64,000 nt of DNA from Pseudomonadota bacterium (GTDB lineage: Bacteria; Pseudomonadota; Gammaproteobacteria; Burkholderiales; Burkholderiaceae_C), in the NCBI GenBank assembly GCA_022566735.1, contig JADFIG010000003.1:157521-221520 (forward strand). The letters are read 5' to 3'. How positions within the stretch are numbered: position 1 is the first letter of the stretch; each line of letters starts with the position of its first letter. A program made the translations under genes and the position numbers. This document shows positions 10,819 to 19,108 of the stretch, in pieces. The notes under the pieces are model-generated. The model was not told the origin of the DNA. It did no database searches and saw nothing but the letters and a program-made list of their open reading frames with translations.

Positions 10819-11628
10819 GTGTTTCGACTGGTCTCTTTCAACCTCAATGGCGTCCGCTCGGCGGCCAACAAAGGCCTGCTGCCGTGGGCGGAAGCCCATG
10901 CCGCCGATTGTATGGGCGTGCAGGAACTCAAGGCCCAGGCGGCCGACATGGGCCCCGAGCTGCGCACCGTGGCGGGCATGCCGGGGCATTTCCACCACGC
11001 GGAAAAGAAGGGCTACTCGGGCGTGGGCCTGTACAGCCGCACCGCGCCCTCTGACGTCATCATCGGCCTGGGCGCCGCGGACAACGGCGAGTTCGACGCC
11101 GAGGGCCGCTACGTCGAGATGCGCTTCGACAAGCCCGGCCGCAAGCTGTCCATCATCAGCTGCTACTTCCCCTCGGGCTCCAGCAGCGAAGAGCGCCAGG
11201 AGGCCAAGTTCCGCTTCCTCGACGTCATCCGCCCGCACCTGGCGAAGCTGCGTGCCGAGCGCGAGTTCATCCTGGTCGGCGACGTCAACATCGCCCACAA
11301 AGAGGCCGACCTGAAAAACTGGAAAGGCAACCTCAAGAACAGCGGCTTCCTGCCGGAGGAGCGCGCCTGGATGACGCAACTGCTCGATCCGGCCGGCGAC
11401 ACGGGGCTGGTGGACGTCTACCGCCGCCTGCACCCCGACACCACCGACGCCTGCTACACGTGGTGGAGCAACCGCGGCCAGGCGCGCGCCAAGAACGTGG
11501 GCTGGCGCATCGACTACCACCTGGCCACGCCCGCGCTGGCCGAGACCGCCAGGCACGCCGCCGTCTACAAGGACCAGTGGTTCAGCGACCACGCGCCGCT
11601 GACCATCGACTACGACTTCACGCTCTGA
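10819..11628 (+). CDS. xth: Exodeoxyribonuclease III (AP endonuclease)
   Basis: Mg-dependent AP endonuclease/3'-5' exonuclease of base excision repair. The 269 residues start with LVSFNLNGVRSAA (Mg/Asn motif), then VQELKAQ (catalytic Glu), LVGDVNIAHKEADLKN (catalytic Asp/Asn), TWWSNRGQARAKNVGWRIDY and the C-terminal FSDHAPLTIDY with the catalytic His. A GTG at 10819 is the only possible start, because an in-frame stop lies just upstream (10804-10806). It is followed after 13 bases by an EamA transporter on the same strand. Confidence 0.95.
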   Translation: MFRLVSFNLNGVRSAANKGLLPWAEAHAADCMGVQELKAQAADMGPELRTVAGMPGHFHHAEKKGYSGVGLYSRTAPSDVIIGLGAADNGEFDAEGRYVEMRFDKPGRKLSIISCYFPSGSSSEERQEAKFRFLDVIRPHLAKLRAEREFILVGDVNIAHKEADLKNWKGNLKNSGFLPEERAWMTQLLDPAGDTGLVDVYRRLHPDTTDACYTWWSNRGQARAKNVGWRIDYHLATPALAETARHAAVYKDQWFSDHAPLTIDYDFTL

Positions 11629-11641
11629 GCCCGACACACCC

Positions 11642-12718
11642 ATGCCACACCGCCACGCCCCTGCCCTGCCCGCCTGGCCCGCCGTGCGCGGCGGCCTGCT
11701 GGCGCTGCTGGCCGCCGCGCTGTTCGGCATCAGCACGCCGCTGGTCCAGCGCGCCGGCGCGGGGGTGGGCGCCTTCACCACCGCGGCGCTGCTGTACCTG
11801 GGTGCGGCCCTGGCGGGGCTGCTGACACGCCAGCCGCGCGAGCGCGAAGCCCGGCTGGCCTCACGCGACCTGCCGCGCCTGTCGGCCATGGCCCTGTTCG
11901 GCGCCGGACTGGGGCCGGTCGCCCTGGCCTGGGGGCTGCAGCACACCAGCGGCACCAGCGCCTCCCTGCTGCTGACGCTGGAGGCCCTGTTCACGGCCCT
12001 GCTGGCGCGGCTGCTCTACGGCGAGGTGATGGACCGCCGCGCCTGGCTCGCCATGGGCCTGCTGCTGGCCGGTGGCGTGGCCCTGATCCTCGACCAGGGC
12101 CGCGCCGGCACGCCCCAGTTGCTGGGCCTGCTGGCGGTCGGCGGCGCCACCCTTGCCTGGGGCGTCGACAACACCCTGTCGCGCGGCCTGGCCGAGCGCG
12201 ACCCGGGCCAGGTGGTGCTGGGCAAGGCGGTGCTGGGGGCCTCGGTCACGGGGCTGCTCGGCGCCTGGCGTGGCGAGGCGCTCCCCGGCGTGGCCGCCAT
12301 CGCCGCGCTGCTGGCCATCGGCGCCACGGGCTACGGCCTGAGCCTGCGCTTCTACCTGCTCGCACAGCGGGCTTTCGGGGCCGCCCGCACCGGCTCGGTG
12401 TTCGCGTTCGCGCCCTTCATCGGCGCGGCGCTGGCCGTGGCCCTGGGCGACCAGTCCCTGAGCGCGGGCGTGGCCCTGGGCGGCCTGCTGATGGTGGCGG
12501 GCGTCGTGCTGCACCTGGCCGAATCCCACGCGCACGAGCATGAGCACGAGGCGCTGGAGCACGAACACGCCCACCGCCACGACGACGGCCACCACGACCA
12601 CGTCCACGACCCCATGCCCACGGGCCCGCACAGCCACCCCCACCGGCACGAGCCCCAGCGACACGCCCATGCCCACGTGCCGGACGCCCACCACACCCAC
12701 CGCCACGGTGGCGCGTGA
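11642..12718 (+). CDS. EamA/DMT-family transporter with histidine-rich C-terminal tail
   Basis: An inner-membrane transporter with two EamA repeats, about ten membrane segments over residues 15-295 (GGLLALLAAALFGISTPLVQ, ALFGAGLGPVALAWGL, TLEALFTALLARLLYGE, GLLMVAGVVLHLAE). After the last segment there is an unusual cytosolic or periplasmic tail of about 60 residues, rich in His, Asp and Glu (EHEHEALEHEHAHRHDDGHH), followed by Pro/His repeats. EamA proteins export amino acids or other metabolites; the tail looks like a Zn/Ni/Cu/Co-binding segment and suggests metal sensing or metal-linked transport. It may be co-transcribed with xth. The substrate is unknown. Confidence 0.82.
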   Translation: MPHRHAPALPAWPAVRGGLLALLAAALFGISTPLVQRAGAGVGAFTTAALLYLGAALAGLLTRQPREREARLASRDLPRLSAMALFGAGLGPVALAWGLQHTSGTSASLLLTLEALFTALLARLLYGEVMDRRAWLAMGLLLAGGVALILDQGRAGTPQLLGLLAVGGATLAWGVDNTLSRGLAERDPGQVVLGKAVLGASVTGLLGAWRGEALPGVAAIAALLAIGATGYGLSLRFYLLAQRAFGAARTGSVFAFAPFIGAALAVALGDQSLSAGVALGGLLMVAGVVLHLAESHAHEHEHEALEHEHAHRHDDGHHDHVHDPMPTGPHSHPHRHEPQRHAHAHVPDAHHTHRHGGA

Positions 12719-12772
12719 GCGGGCATGAGCCGAACGGCCGGGGCTGGCGCTTTTTTGCGCACCAGAGTACAC

Positions 12773-12790
12773 TGTGGGGTTCTCCCCACA
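12773..12790. other. Strong hairpin in the infA upstream region
   Basis: TGTGGGG (12773-12779) and CCCCACA (12784-12790) form a perfect seven-pair stem with the tetraloop TTCT. No T-run follows on either side at the right distance, so it is not a standard terminator. A T-run (12751-12756) after the EamA gene lies just upstream. It sits 57 bases before the infA start and could lie in its mRNA leader. Confidence 0.5.
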
Positions 12791-12847
12791 AGCGTGGGAA
12801 GCCCTCCAACCATCCCCTCACTTCACACCCCATTCTGAGGAAGCCCC

Positions 12848-13108
12848 TTGTCCAAAGAAGACCTCATTGAAATGCAAGGCAAGGTGGACGAAGTCCTGCC
12901 TGATTCCCGCTTTCGCGTGACCCTGGACAACGGCCACACCCTGATCGCCTACTCGGGCGGCAAGATGCGCAAGAACCACATCCGCATCCTGGCTGGCGAC
13001 AAGGTGTCGCTGGAGCTGTCGCCCTACGATCTGACCAAAGGCCGCATCACCTTCCGTCACATCGAAGGCCGCGGTCCGGGCATGCCCCCGCCGCCGCGCA
13101 AGCGCTGA
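12848..13108 (+). CDS. infA: Translation initiation factor IF-1 (second type, TTG start)
   Basis: IF-1 binds the ribosomal A site and helps select the initiator tRNA. The 86-residue OB-fold protein has the family pattern [41 protein letters not shown] and [15 protein letters not shown]. It carries a basic/proline C-terminal extension ([13 protein letters not shown]) beyond the usual 72 residues. The match starts directly at a TTG (12848), preceded by GAGGAAG at ideal spacing, and no ATG or GTG fits better. Many Burkholderiales carry one IF-1 gene among ribosomal protein genes and a second, longer one elsewhere; this looks like the second. Confidence 0.93.
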   Translation: MSKEDLIEMQGKVDEVLPDSRFRVTLDNGHTLIAYSGGKMRKNHIRILAGDKVSLELSPYDLTKGRITFRHIEGRGPGMPPPPRKR

Positions 13109-13159
13109 AGCCGCGCTCGCGGCCTGGGCCACGGAATCGCCCGGGCCACCCGAGCCGCG

Positions 13160-13612
13160 TCAGGCGGGCAGCACAGGCTGCGCCCGCGCCGCCGATGGCG
13201 GCACCCCGAACAGGCGCTTGCACTCGCGGCTGAACTGCGAGGTACTGCCATAGCCCACGCCGTAGGCCGCCTCGGCCGCGCCGACGTCCTGCATCGACAG
13301 GCAGTCCCGCGCCATGTGGAGGCGGGTGAGCTTGAGGTACTGCAGCGGCGCGTGCCCCGGCACCCGCTTGAAGGCCTCGTGGAAGCCCGAGACGCTCATG
13401 CCCGCATCGCGGGCCATGGCGGTCGTGCTGAACGCGCGCGCCGCCTCCGCATCGCCCAGCACCCGCAGCAAGCGGGTGAGCACATCGGCCACCTCGGCTG
13501 ACATGGGCTCGACCGACAGCGCCAGCATGGGCTGCCCGGGCTGCACCACGGTGTCGCAATCGAACTGCATGGGCAAGGACACCACCAGGATCTCGCCGGG
13601 CGTGCAGACCAC
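13160..13612 (-). pseudogene. Remnant of an AraC-family regulator (5' end and interior missing)
   Basis: The C-terminal AraC DNA-binding part is clear: MSVSGFHEAFKRVPGHAP, LQYLKLTRLHMARDCL and AAEAAYGVGYGSTSQFSREC (second HTH). Upstream in frame is a piece of the AraC_N-type effector domain (TPGEILVVSLPMQFDCDTVV). The N-terminal half is absent: similarity stops at about 13610, exactly where a DJ-1-like fragment begins on the other strand. The linker and first HTH helix also seem to be missing, because VLRVLGDAEAA-type sequence runs directly into the MARDAGMSVS helix. The frame stays open across the breaks. An ATG at 13570 could still start a 136-residue fragment, but function is unlikely. Confidence 0.7.
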
Positions 13613-13879
13613 GTCGCCATCTACTTCGCCGGCGGCCACGTCAGCTCCGTCTGCCACGGCGCGGTGGCGCTGCTCAACATCCGGCTGTCGGACGGCAGCC
13701 TGCTGATCCAGGGCAAGGACGTCACGGGCTTCACCAACGAAGAAGAGAAGCTCGCCGGGCTGGACACCCACGTGCCCTACCTGACCGAGACCGAGTTGCG
13801 CCAGCGCGTGATCACCGGGCAGAACCCCGCGTCGGGCGGGCCGGTGGCCGACCTGCTGCTGCAGGCGCTCGCAGCCTGA
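13607..13879 (+). pseudogene. Remnant of a DJ-1/PfpI-family protein (5' end and interior missing)
   Basis: The frame reads DHVAIYFAGGH, then VSSVCHGAVALLNIRLSDG and VTGFTNEEEKLAG, then VITGQNPASGG. These are landmarks of the DJ-1/PfpI (class I glutamine amidotransferase-like) family, including the nucleophile Cys in VCHG. The N-terminal half is missing. About 25 residues that normally separate GGH from the VCHG elbow are absent, and about 20 before VITGQNP also seem to be missing. GTG 13664 could start a 71-residue fragment. AraC regulators often lie opposite such genes; here one deletion seems to have removed both 5' ends and the shared promoter. Confidence 0.7.
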
Positions 13880-13887
13880 GGCCTGAG

Positions 13888-16566
13888 CTACCGCGACTGA
13901 CGCGCCAGCCGCCAGCGCGCGGCCTTGAGCACCTCCAGCAGCAGCAGGCACAGCGCGCCCACGGCCACCGCACAGCCCAGCGCGGGGCCCGACAGCACGC
14001 CGAAGTGGAACAGCCCGCGCAAGGGCGCCCACCACAGGATGCCGCCCAGCACCAGCCCGGTGGCCAGCAGCATGCGCCACAAGGCCCCGTTGGCCCGCCG
14101 CAGTGCCACCCAGACCGGCCGGGACAAGGTGCGGTTGCTCAGGATGAGCGCCACATCGGCCACCACCAGGGCCACGAAGCCCGCCGTGCGCGCCTGGGCC
14201 TCGTCCAGCGGGCCCAGCCAGGCCTGCCAGGCCGCGCCCGGCATCTGCAGCCAGCCGTACCAGCCGCCCACGCACGCCAGCACCAGGGCGCCTTGCAGCA
14301 GGCTCCAGATGATCTGCCCGCGGTCGATCAGGGGCGCACCCGGTCGGCGCGGCGGCCGGCGCATGGCATCGGGCTCGGCGGCCTCGGCCTCGAACACCAC
14401 CGAGCACACCGGGTCGATGATCAGCTCCAGGAAAGCGATGTGCACCGGCATGAACAACAGTGGCCAGCCGCCCAGCAAGGGCCACAGCGTCAGCCCGGCA
14501 ATCGGCACGTGCACGGCCAGCACGAAGGCCATGGCCTTGCGCAGGTTGTCGTTGATGCGGCGGCCCAGGTGCACCGCCTGCGCGATGGCCTGGAAGTCAT
14601 CGTCGAGCAGCACCAGGGAGGCCGCCTCGCGGGCCACGTCGGTGCCACGCGCGCCCATGGCCACGCCGATGTCGGCGGCTTTCAGCGAAGGCGCGTCGTT
14701 GACGCCATCGCCCGTCATGGCGACGATCTCGCCGCTGGCCTGCAGGGCCTGGACGATGCGCAGCTTCTGCTCGGGCATGACGCGGGCGAAGACGTGGGTG
14801 TCGCGGACGCGCAGGGCCAACTCCTGCGCCGACATGTCCTGCAAGGCCTCCCCGCGCAAGGCCCCGCCGCGCACGTCGATGCCCGCCTGCTGCGCGATGG
14901 CCAGCGCGGTGGCGGGGTGGTCGCCCGTGATCATGGCCACGCGGATGCCCGCCTCGCGGCAACGCGCCACGGCCTCGCGCACGCCCGGACGCAGCGGGTC
15001 GAGCAGCCCAACGAGGCCCAGGAACTCGAAGTCGTAGTCGTGCTGGATGGCCGGCCAGGGCTCGCCCGGCGCCGGCCCCTCGCGGCTGGCCCGCGCCACG
15101 CCCAGCACCCGCAGGCCGCGTTCGGCCATGGCCTCGGCCTCCCGACGCAGTTGCGCGCGACGGCCTTCGGGCAGGTGGCAGAGGTCGGCCACGGCTTCCG
15201 GCGCCCCCTTGGTGGCCACGCGGTGCAGGCTGAGCCCGGGCTGCTGCCACACATGCGACATCGCCAGCAGCTCGGGGCTGAGCGCGTACTCCCGCGTCAG
15301 GCGCCAGTCGGGGTGCAAGTGGACCCGCTCCGCGTCCGTGAGGTGCTGCCCGGCCAGGCGCCACAGGGCCAGCTCCATCGGGTCCAGCGGCTCGCGCTGG
15401 CTGGCCAGCACACCGAACTCCAGCAAGGTGTGGAAGTGCTCCGGCAAAGGCCGCGGGCTGGACCGCCCGGCATCCGGCATGGCGGCGGGGGCCACGTCCG
15501 GTGCGCACCAATGCTGGCCATCGACGTGCAGCTCGGCCACCGCCATGCGGTTGAGCGTCAGCGTCCCCGTCTTGTCGGTGCACAGCACGGTGGCCGCACC
15601 GAGCGTCTCGATCGCACTGGCGCGGCGCACCAGCACCCGCGCATGCGACAGCCGCCACGCCCCCATCGCCATGAACACCGTGAGGATGAGCGGGAACTCC
15701 TGCGGCAGCATGGACATCGCCAGCGTGATGCCGTTGAGCACCGCGGCCAGCCAGTCGCCCCGCAACCAGCCGTGCAGGGCCATGACCAGCAGGCTCAAGC
15801 CCAGGCCCAGCACCGCGAACAGGCGCACCATCTGGCGGGTCTGCCGCTGCAACGAGGAAGGCAGCGTGTCCATCGCCTGCAGGGCCTGACCGATGGCCCC
15901 CATCTGGCTGCGCGCGCCCGTGGCCACCACCTCGGCCAGACCGTGCCCGCCCACCACCAGCGAACCGGCGAACACCAGCGGCAGGTCATCGCCGCCGGGC
16001 CGCAGGGCCGCCACGTCCTGGGGTGCCATCGGCGCCGACACCGCTGCCTTGCGCACCGGCACCGACTCGCCCGTCAGCAGGGACTCATCGGCCTGCAAGG
16101 CCTGCGCATCGCGCACCACCGCATCGGCCGGCACGCGGTCGCCCTCGGCCAGCACCAGCCAGTCGCCCGGCACCACCTCGCGCCCGGCGATGCGGCAGCG
16201 CTGCCCGCCGCGCAGCACCAGCGCACGCGGGCTGCTGAGGTCACGCAAGGCTTCGAGGACCCGCTCGGTGCGGCGCTCCTGGTGCAGCGAGATGCCGATG
16301 GTGAGCACCACGAAGGTCATCAGCATCAGGGCCTCGCCGCGGTCCCCCAGCAGCAGGTAGATCAGGCCTGCCGCCAGCAGCAGCTGCAGCATGGGCTCAC
16401 GCACCACCTCGCCCACAATGCGCCAGACGCTGCGTTGCCGCGCCTGCGGCAGCTCGTTGAAGCCATGCGCCTCCAGCCGGCGGCGCGCCTCCGTCTGGCT
16501 CAGGCCCTGGGGCGAGGCAGGCCACGGGTCGGATGCCGATGCCGGAGGCGGCGCATGCGGGGCCAT
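13888..16566 (-). CDS. Cation-translocating P-type ATPase, specificity unclear
   Basis: An 892-residue inner-membrane ATPase of the P2/P3 type. Motifs in order: N-terminal cation ATPase domain (LSQTEARRRLEAHGFNEL), actuator LLTGES, phosphorylation site CTDKTGTLT, ATP-binding KGAPE, MITGDHPATA, and hinge MTGDGVNDAPSLKAADIGVAMG. The ion-site helices differ from Ca and Mg pumps: M4 reads SMLPQEFPLILTVF instead of PEGLP or PEMLP, and M6 reads AFLELIIDPVCSVVFEAE, with Glu, Asp and Cys. The ATG at 16566 has GAGG five bases upstream; a GTG two codons earlier is weaker. It starts nine bases after the DJ-1 remnant, on the opposite strand. Confidence 0.85.
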   Translation of the reverse strand: MAPHAPPPASASDPWPASPQGLSQTEARRRLEAHGFNELPQARQRSVWRIVGEVVREPMLQLLLAAGLIYLLLGDRGEALMLMTFVVLTIGISLHQERRTERVLEALRDLSSPRALVLRGGQRCRIAGREVVPGDWLVLAEGDRVPADAVVRDAQALQADESLLTGESVPVRKAAVSAPMAPQDVAALRPGGDDLPLVFAGSLVVGGHGLAEVVATGARSQMGAIGQALQAMDTLPSSLQRQTRQMVRLFAVLGLGLSLLVMALHGWLRGDWLAAVLNGITLAMSMLPQEFPLILTVFMAMGAWRLSHARVLVRRASAIETLGAATVLCTDKTGTLTLNRMAVAELHVDGQHWCAPDVAPAAMPDAGRSSPRPLPEHFHTLLEFGVLASQREPLDPMELALWRLAGQHLTDAERVHLHPDWRLTREYALSPELLAMSHVWQQPGLSLHRVATKGAPEAVADLCHLPEGRRAQLRREAEAMAERGLRVLGVARASREGPAPGEPWPAIQHDYDFEFLGLVGLLDPLRPGVREAVARCREAGIRVAMITGDHPATALAIAQQAGIDVRGGALRGEALQDMSAQELALRVRDTHVFARVMPEQKLRIVQALQASGEIVAMTGDGVNDAPSLKAADIGVAMGARGTDVAREAASLVLLDDDFQAIAQAVHLGRRINDNLRKAMAFVLAVHVPIAGLTLWPLLGGWPLLFMPVHIAFLELIIDPVCSVVFEAEAAEPDAMRRPPRRPGAPLIDRGQIIWSLLQGALVLACVGGWYGWLQMPGAAWQAWLGPLDEAQARTAGFVALVVADVALILSNRTLSRPVWVALRRANGALWRMLLATGLVLGGILWWAPLRGLFHFGVLSGPALGCAVAVGALCLLLLEVLKAARWRLARQSR

Positions 16567-16737
16567 GCGCACCTCAGATCAGGCAGGCGCCGGGGTGCCC
16601 CGGCACAGGCGCCACGGACGCCACGGACGGTGCAGGCAGGCGCAGCAAGGAGCGGACACGACGCGGCATGGGCACGGGCCGGCCCGGAACCGGCAGATGG
16701 TGGACACCCGCCCATCATGCCCAAAACCGCCGGGCCC

Positions 16738-16788
16738 AAAAAAAAGGCGCCCCGAAGGACGCCGAAAAGGCAGGCCCCGAAAGGCCTG
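16738..16788 (-). terminator. Tandem-hairpin intrinsic terminator of the DUF5666 gene
   Basis: Read on the minus strand, a first hairpin CAGGCC/GGCCTG (16771-16788) is followed by a second, GGCGTCC-TTCG-GGGCGCC (16746-16763), with a seven-pair stem and UUCG loop, then a run of eight T (16738-16745). It lies about 45-95 bases downstream of the DUF5666 stop. Confidence 0.85.
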
Positions 16789-16834
16789 ACCTCAGGGAGA
16801 GGAAGGGAGAGGCTGGGAACGGGTGCCAGCCGAC

Positions 16835-18394
16835 TCAGGGAGCGGTGGAGAGCGTGCGTGACTTCACCTCGATGCCCGTGGCCGTGATGACCCCGCTGTT
16901 GACGGCGCCCTTGACCTCGACCAGGCAGCGCGCCGTGCCCGACGTCGCTGCGGCCATGCTCACGCCGCTTTCCAGCTCGATGGTGGCCGTGCGGCCGTCC
17001 ACGGTGGCGGTGCTGCCATTGCTCAGGGTCAGGCTGAAGCCGCTGCTCATGAGGTCGCTGCTGCCGTTGGTGCAGGACGCCGTGCCATAGACCTCGAAGC
17101 TGCGCTGGGCGCCACTGCCACCGATGTTCACCACCGTGATCACGCCGTCGACCAGGCGGGCGATGACTTCGACATAGCTGCCATTGGCCGGCAGGGCCAC
17201 GCCGGAAGAAGCCTCGATGGTCAGCGTCACGCCCTGGATGCTGAAGGTGGCCGGGCTGCCGCCGCTGGCCGCCGTGGCGTTGGACACCATGCCGTACAGC
17301 TTGATGCCGCCGCCATTGCCGGCGTCGTACTCGCGGTTGTCGGCCTCGACCTTGCTGGCCACCAGCACGCCATTGCTGAAGCTGCCTTGCACCTTCACGA
17401 AGGAACCCACGCTCACCTGGCGGGAGGGCAGGCCTTCCAGGCGGGCCTGGGACACATCCACCGTCACATCGTTGACCACCCAGATGTTGCCCGAAGTGGA
17501 CGACACCACGCCCCGCATCTTGGCGCGCCCCGAGAGGACGCGGTCGCGCTTGACGATGACCTTGGTGGCCGTCAGGCTGTCGCCGTTGGCCAGGCTGCCC
17601 GGGTCGGTGAGGCTGATGACGCGCACCGAGGCGCCGTCGGCCAGGGTGGCCCCGGTCGGGCGCACGGTGTTGTCCGCATACTGCACGGTGATGGTCACGC
17701 CCGAGCTCAGCAGCAGCCTGAAGGTGCGGGCCGAGGTGTTGAGCGAGCCCGCCACGATCTTGCCGACCACGGCGTAGCCATCGCTGCTCATGGATGACGC
17801 ACTTTCCTGCTCGACGCGCGTGGCCAGATAGCCGTTGGTGGCATCGCCGACCACGTACACCTCGACGTAGAGGGTGCCACTGCCCATCAGGGCCAGCAGG
17901 CCCGCGAGGGTCTGGTTGGTGCCGCTGATCTCGAAGATGGTGTTGGCATCGACCTTGATGACCTGCCCCGCCACCGTCAGGGTGCTGGCGCCGGTGTTCA
18001 CGGCAGAGACCGCGCCACGCACGCCGCCATGCACGGTGATCGACGAGGCCGTCGCGGTGCTGCTGTTGTCATCGACATCGCCCGTCACCGACACGGTGGT
18101 GCCCAGCGCAAAGGCGCGGAGGTAGGGCGAGGTGCCGTCGTCCGGATCCACGGTGCTGGCACCGCTGGTCGAGAAGCGCACGCCGTTGACCACGATGGAG
18201 CCCAGGCCCGACACCGCGCCCGAGTAGGTCGCCGTGCCGGCGGCCGTGGCCGGCGAGTCGGACGATGCGCTCGCGCCACCACCACCGCCACAGGCGGCCA
18301 GGGTGAGCACCGCAGCGGCGGCCAGGGCGGACAAGGCCACGCGGCCGGGCCACTGGCTCAGTGACATCGTGTGCGGGAAGTGCGACGGTTGCAT
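16835..18394 (-). CDS. DUF5666-domain lipoprotein
   Basis: A 519-residue envelope protein made of repeated small beta domains of DUF5666 type (YSGAVSGLGSIVVNGVRF, GKIVAGSLNTSARTFRLLL, MRGVVSSTSGNIWVVNDV). The N-terminus is a lipoprotein signal with lipobox LAAC followed by a run of glycines, so it is probably anchored in a membrane by its lipidated Cys. The ATG at 18394 (MQPSHFP) is preceded by GAGGA at eight bases; an ATG nine codons later is the alternative. Function is unknown. It is a single-gene unit with its own strong terminator and a palindrome upstream. Confidence 0.8.
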   Translation of the reverse strand: MQPSHFPHTMSLSQWPGRVALSALAAAAVLTLAACGGGGGASASSDSPATAAGTATYSGAVSGLGSIVVNGVRFSTSGASTVDPDDGTSPYLRAFALGTTVSVTGDVDDNSSTATASSITVHGGVRGAVSAVNTGASTLTVAGQVIKVDANTIFEISGTNQTLAGLLALMGSGTLYVEVYVVGDATNGYLATRVEQESASSMSSDGYAVVGKIVAGSLNTSARTFRLLLSSGVTITVQYADNTVRPTGATLADGASVRVISLTDPGSLANGDSLTATKVIVKRDRVLSGRAKMRGVVSSTSGNIWVVNDVTVDVSQARLEGLPSRQVSVGSFVKVQGSFSNGVLVASKVEADNREYDAGNGGGIKLYGMVSNATAASGGSPATFSIQGVTLTIEASSGVALPANGSYVEVIARLVDGVITVVNIGGSGAQRSFEVYGTASCTNGSSDLMSSGFSLTLSNGSTATVDGRTATIELESGVSMAAATSGTARCLVEVKGAVNSGVITATGIEVKSRTLSTAP

Positions 18395-18435
18395 GGTGTC
18401 GGTCCTCAGCGGGAAATGCGTTGCGAAGGTCTGAA

Positions 18436-18454
18436 AATGTGCGTTTTGCACATT
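18436..18454. promoter_or_regulatory. Perfect palindrome upstream of the DUF5666 gene
   Basis: AATGTGC-GTTTT-GCACATT forms perfect seven-base arms with a five-base spacer. It lies 42-60 bases upstream of the DUF5666 start and would overlap or flank its promoter. The shape fits a dimeric regulator site; which regulator is unknown. Confidence 0.4.
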
Positions 18455-18660
18455 CATTCTAACCACGACCATGGCGAGAAGGCACCGAGCGTTACAGCCC
18501 CTTGCATTTCGCTTTTCACTTCTTCACCGAAACGGGTCAACGGCGCCAGGCTGCCCCCCGTTGATGGATCAGGCCCGACGCGAACCGAACGCACAGGGCT
18601 CGCTCAACGGCCCCGGCCCAGGGGCCCACAGACTTCCCCCCTCTCTTGCTGGAGAACACC

Positions 18661-18942
18661 ATGACCAAGAACCTGCTGATCGCCTCCGTCCTGTCTGCTT
18701 TCGCTGCCGCCTCCTTCGCCCAGGCACCTGCCGCTGCCGCCGCCAAGGAAGCTGCCCCCGTCGCCGCCCCGGTCGTGGCCCCCGCCGCTTCCGCCGCCAA
18801 GCACGAGCACGAGCACGAGCACGCCAAGAAGCACGCTGCCAAGCACCACAAGGCCGCCAAGGCTGAAGGCGCTGCCAAGGCCGAAGCCGCCAAGGTCGAA
18901 GCCGGCGCTTCCGCCGCTGCCGCGGGTGCCGCCAAGAAGTGA
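18661..18942 (+). CDS. Small secreted Ala/Lys/His-rich protein
   Basis: A 93-residue product with a clear Sec signal peptide (MTKNLLIASVLSAFAAASFA, cleavage likely before QAP). The mature part is low complexity: an Ala/Pro stretch, a histidine block (KHEHEHEHAKKHAAKHH) and Ala/Lys/Glu repeats. It has no Cys and no recognised domain. The His block could bind Zn, Cu or Ni in the periplasm; this is inference. GGAG lies nine bases before the ATG at 18661, which I prefer over an ATG five codons earlier. It is divergent from the DUF5666 gene and followed by a metallo-hydrolase gene. Confidence 0.7.
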   Translation: MTKNLLIASVLSAFAAASFAQAPAAAAAKEAAPVAAPVVAPAASAAKHEHEHEHAKKHAAKHHKAAKAEGAAKAEAAKVEAGASAAAAGAAKK

Positions 18943-19108
18943 GTGACACGCACCACGGCTGACGCTCCCGCGTCAGTCCGGTGATGCTTCCCGGCCGGGC
19001 GCTTGCCCGGCCGTGTCCGTTCTGGACGCCGTGGCCGGGCCTTGCGCATCCTGGGCGCAAGATGAAGGCGGTGCTACGCTTGAGGCCACGCCCGCCCGCA
19101 TCGCCACC

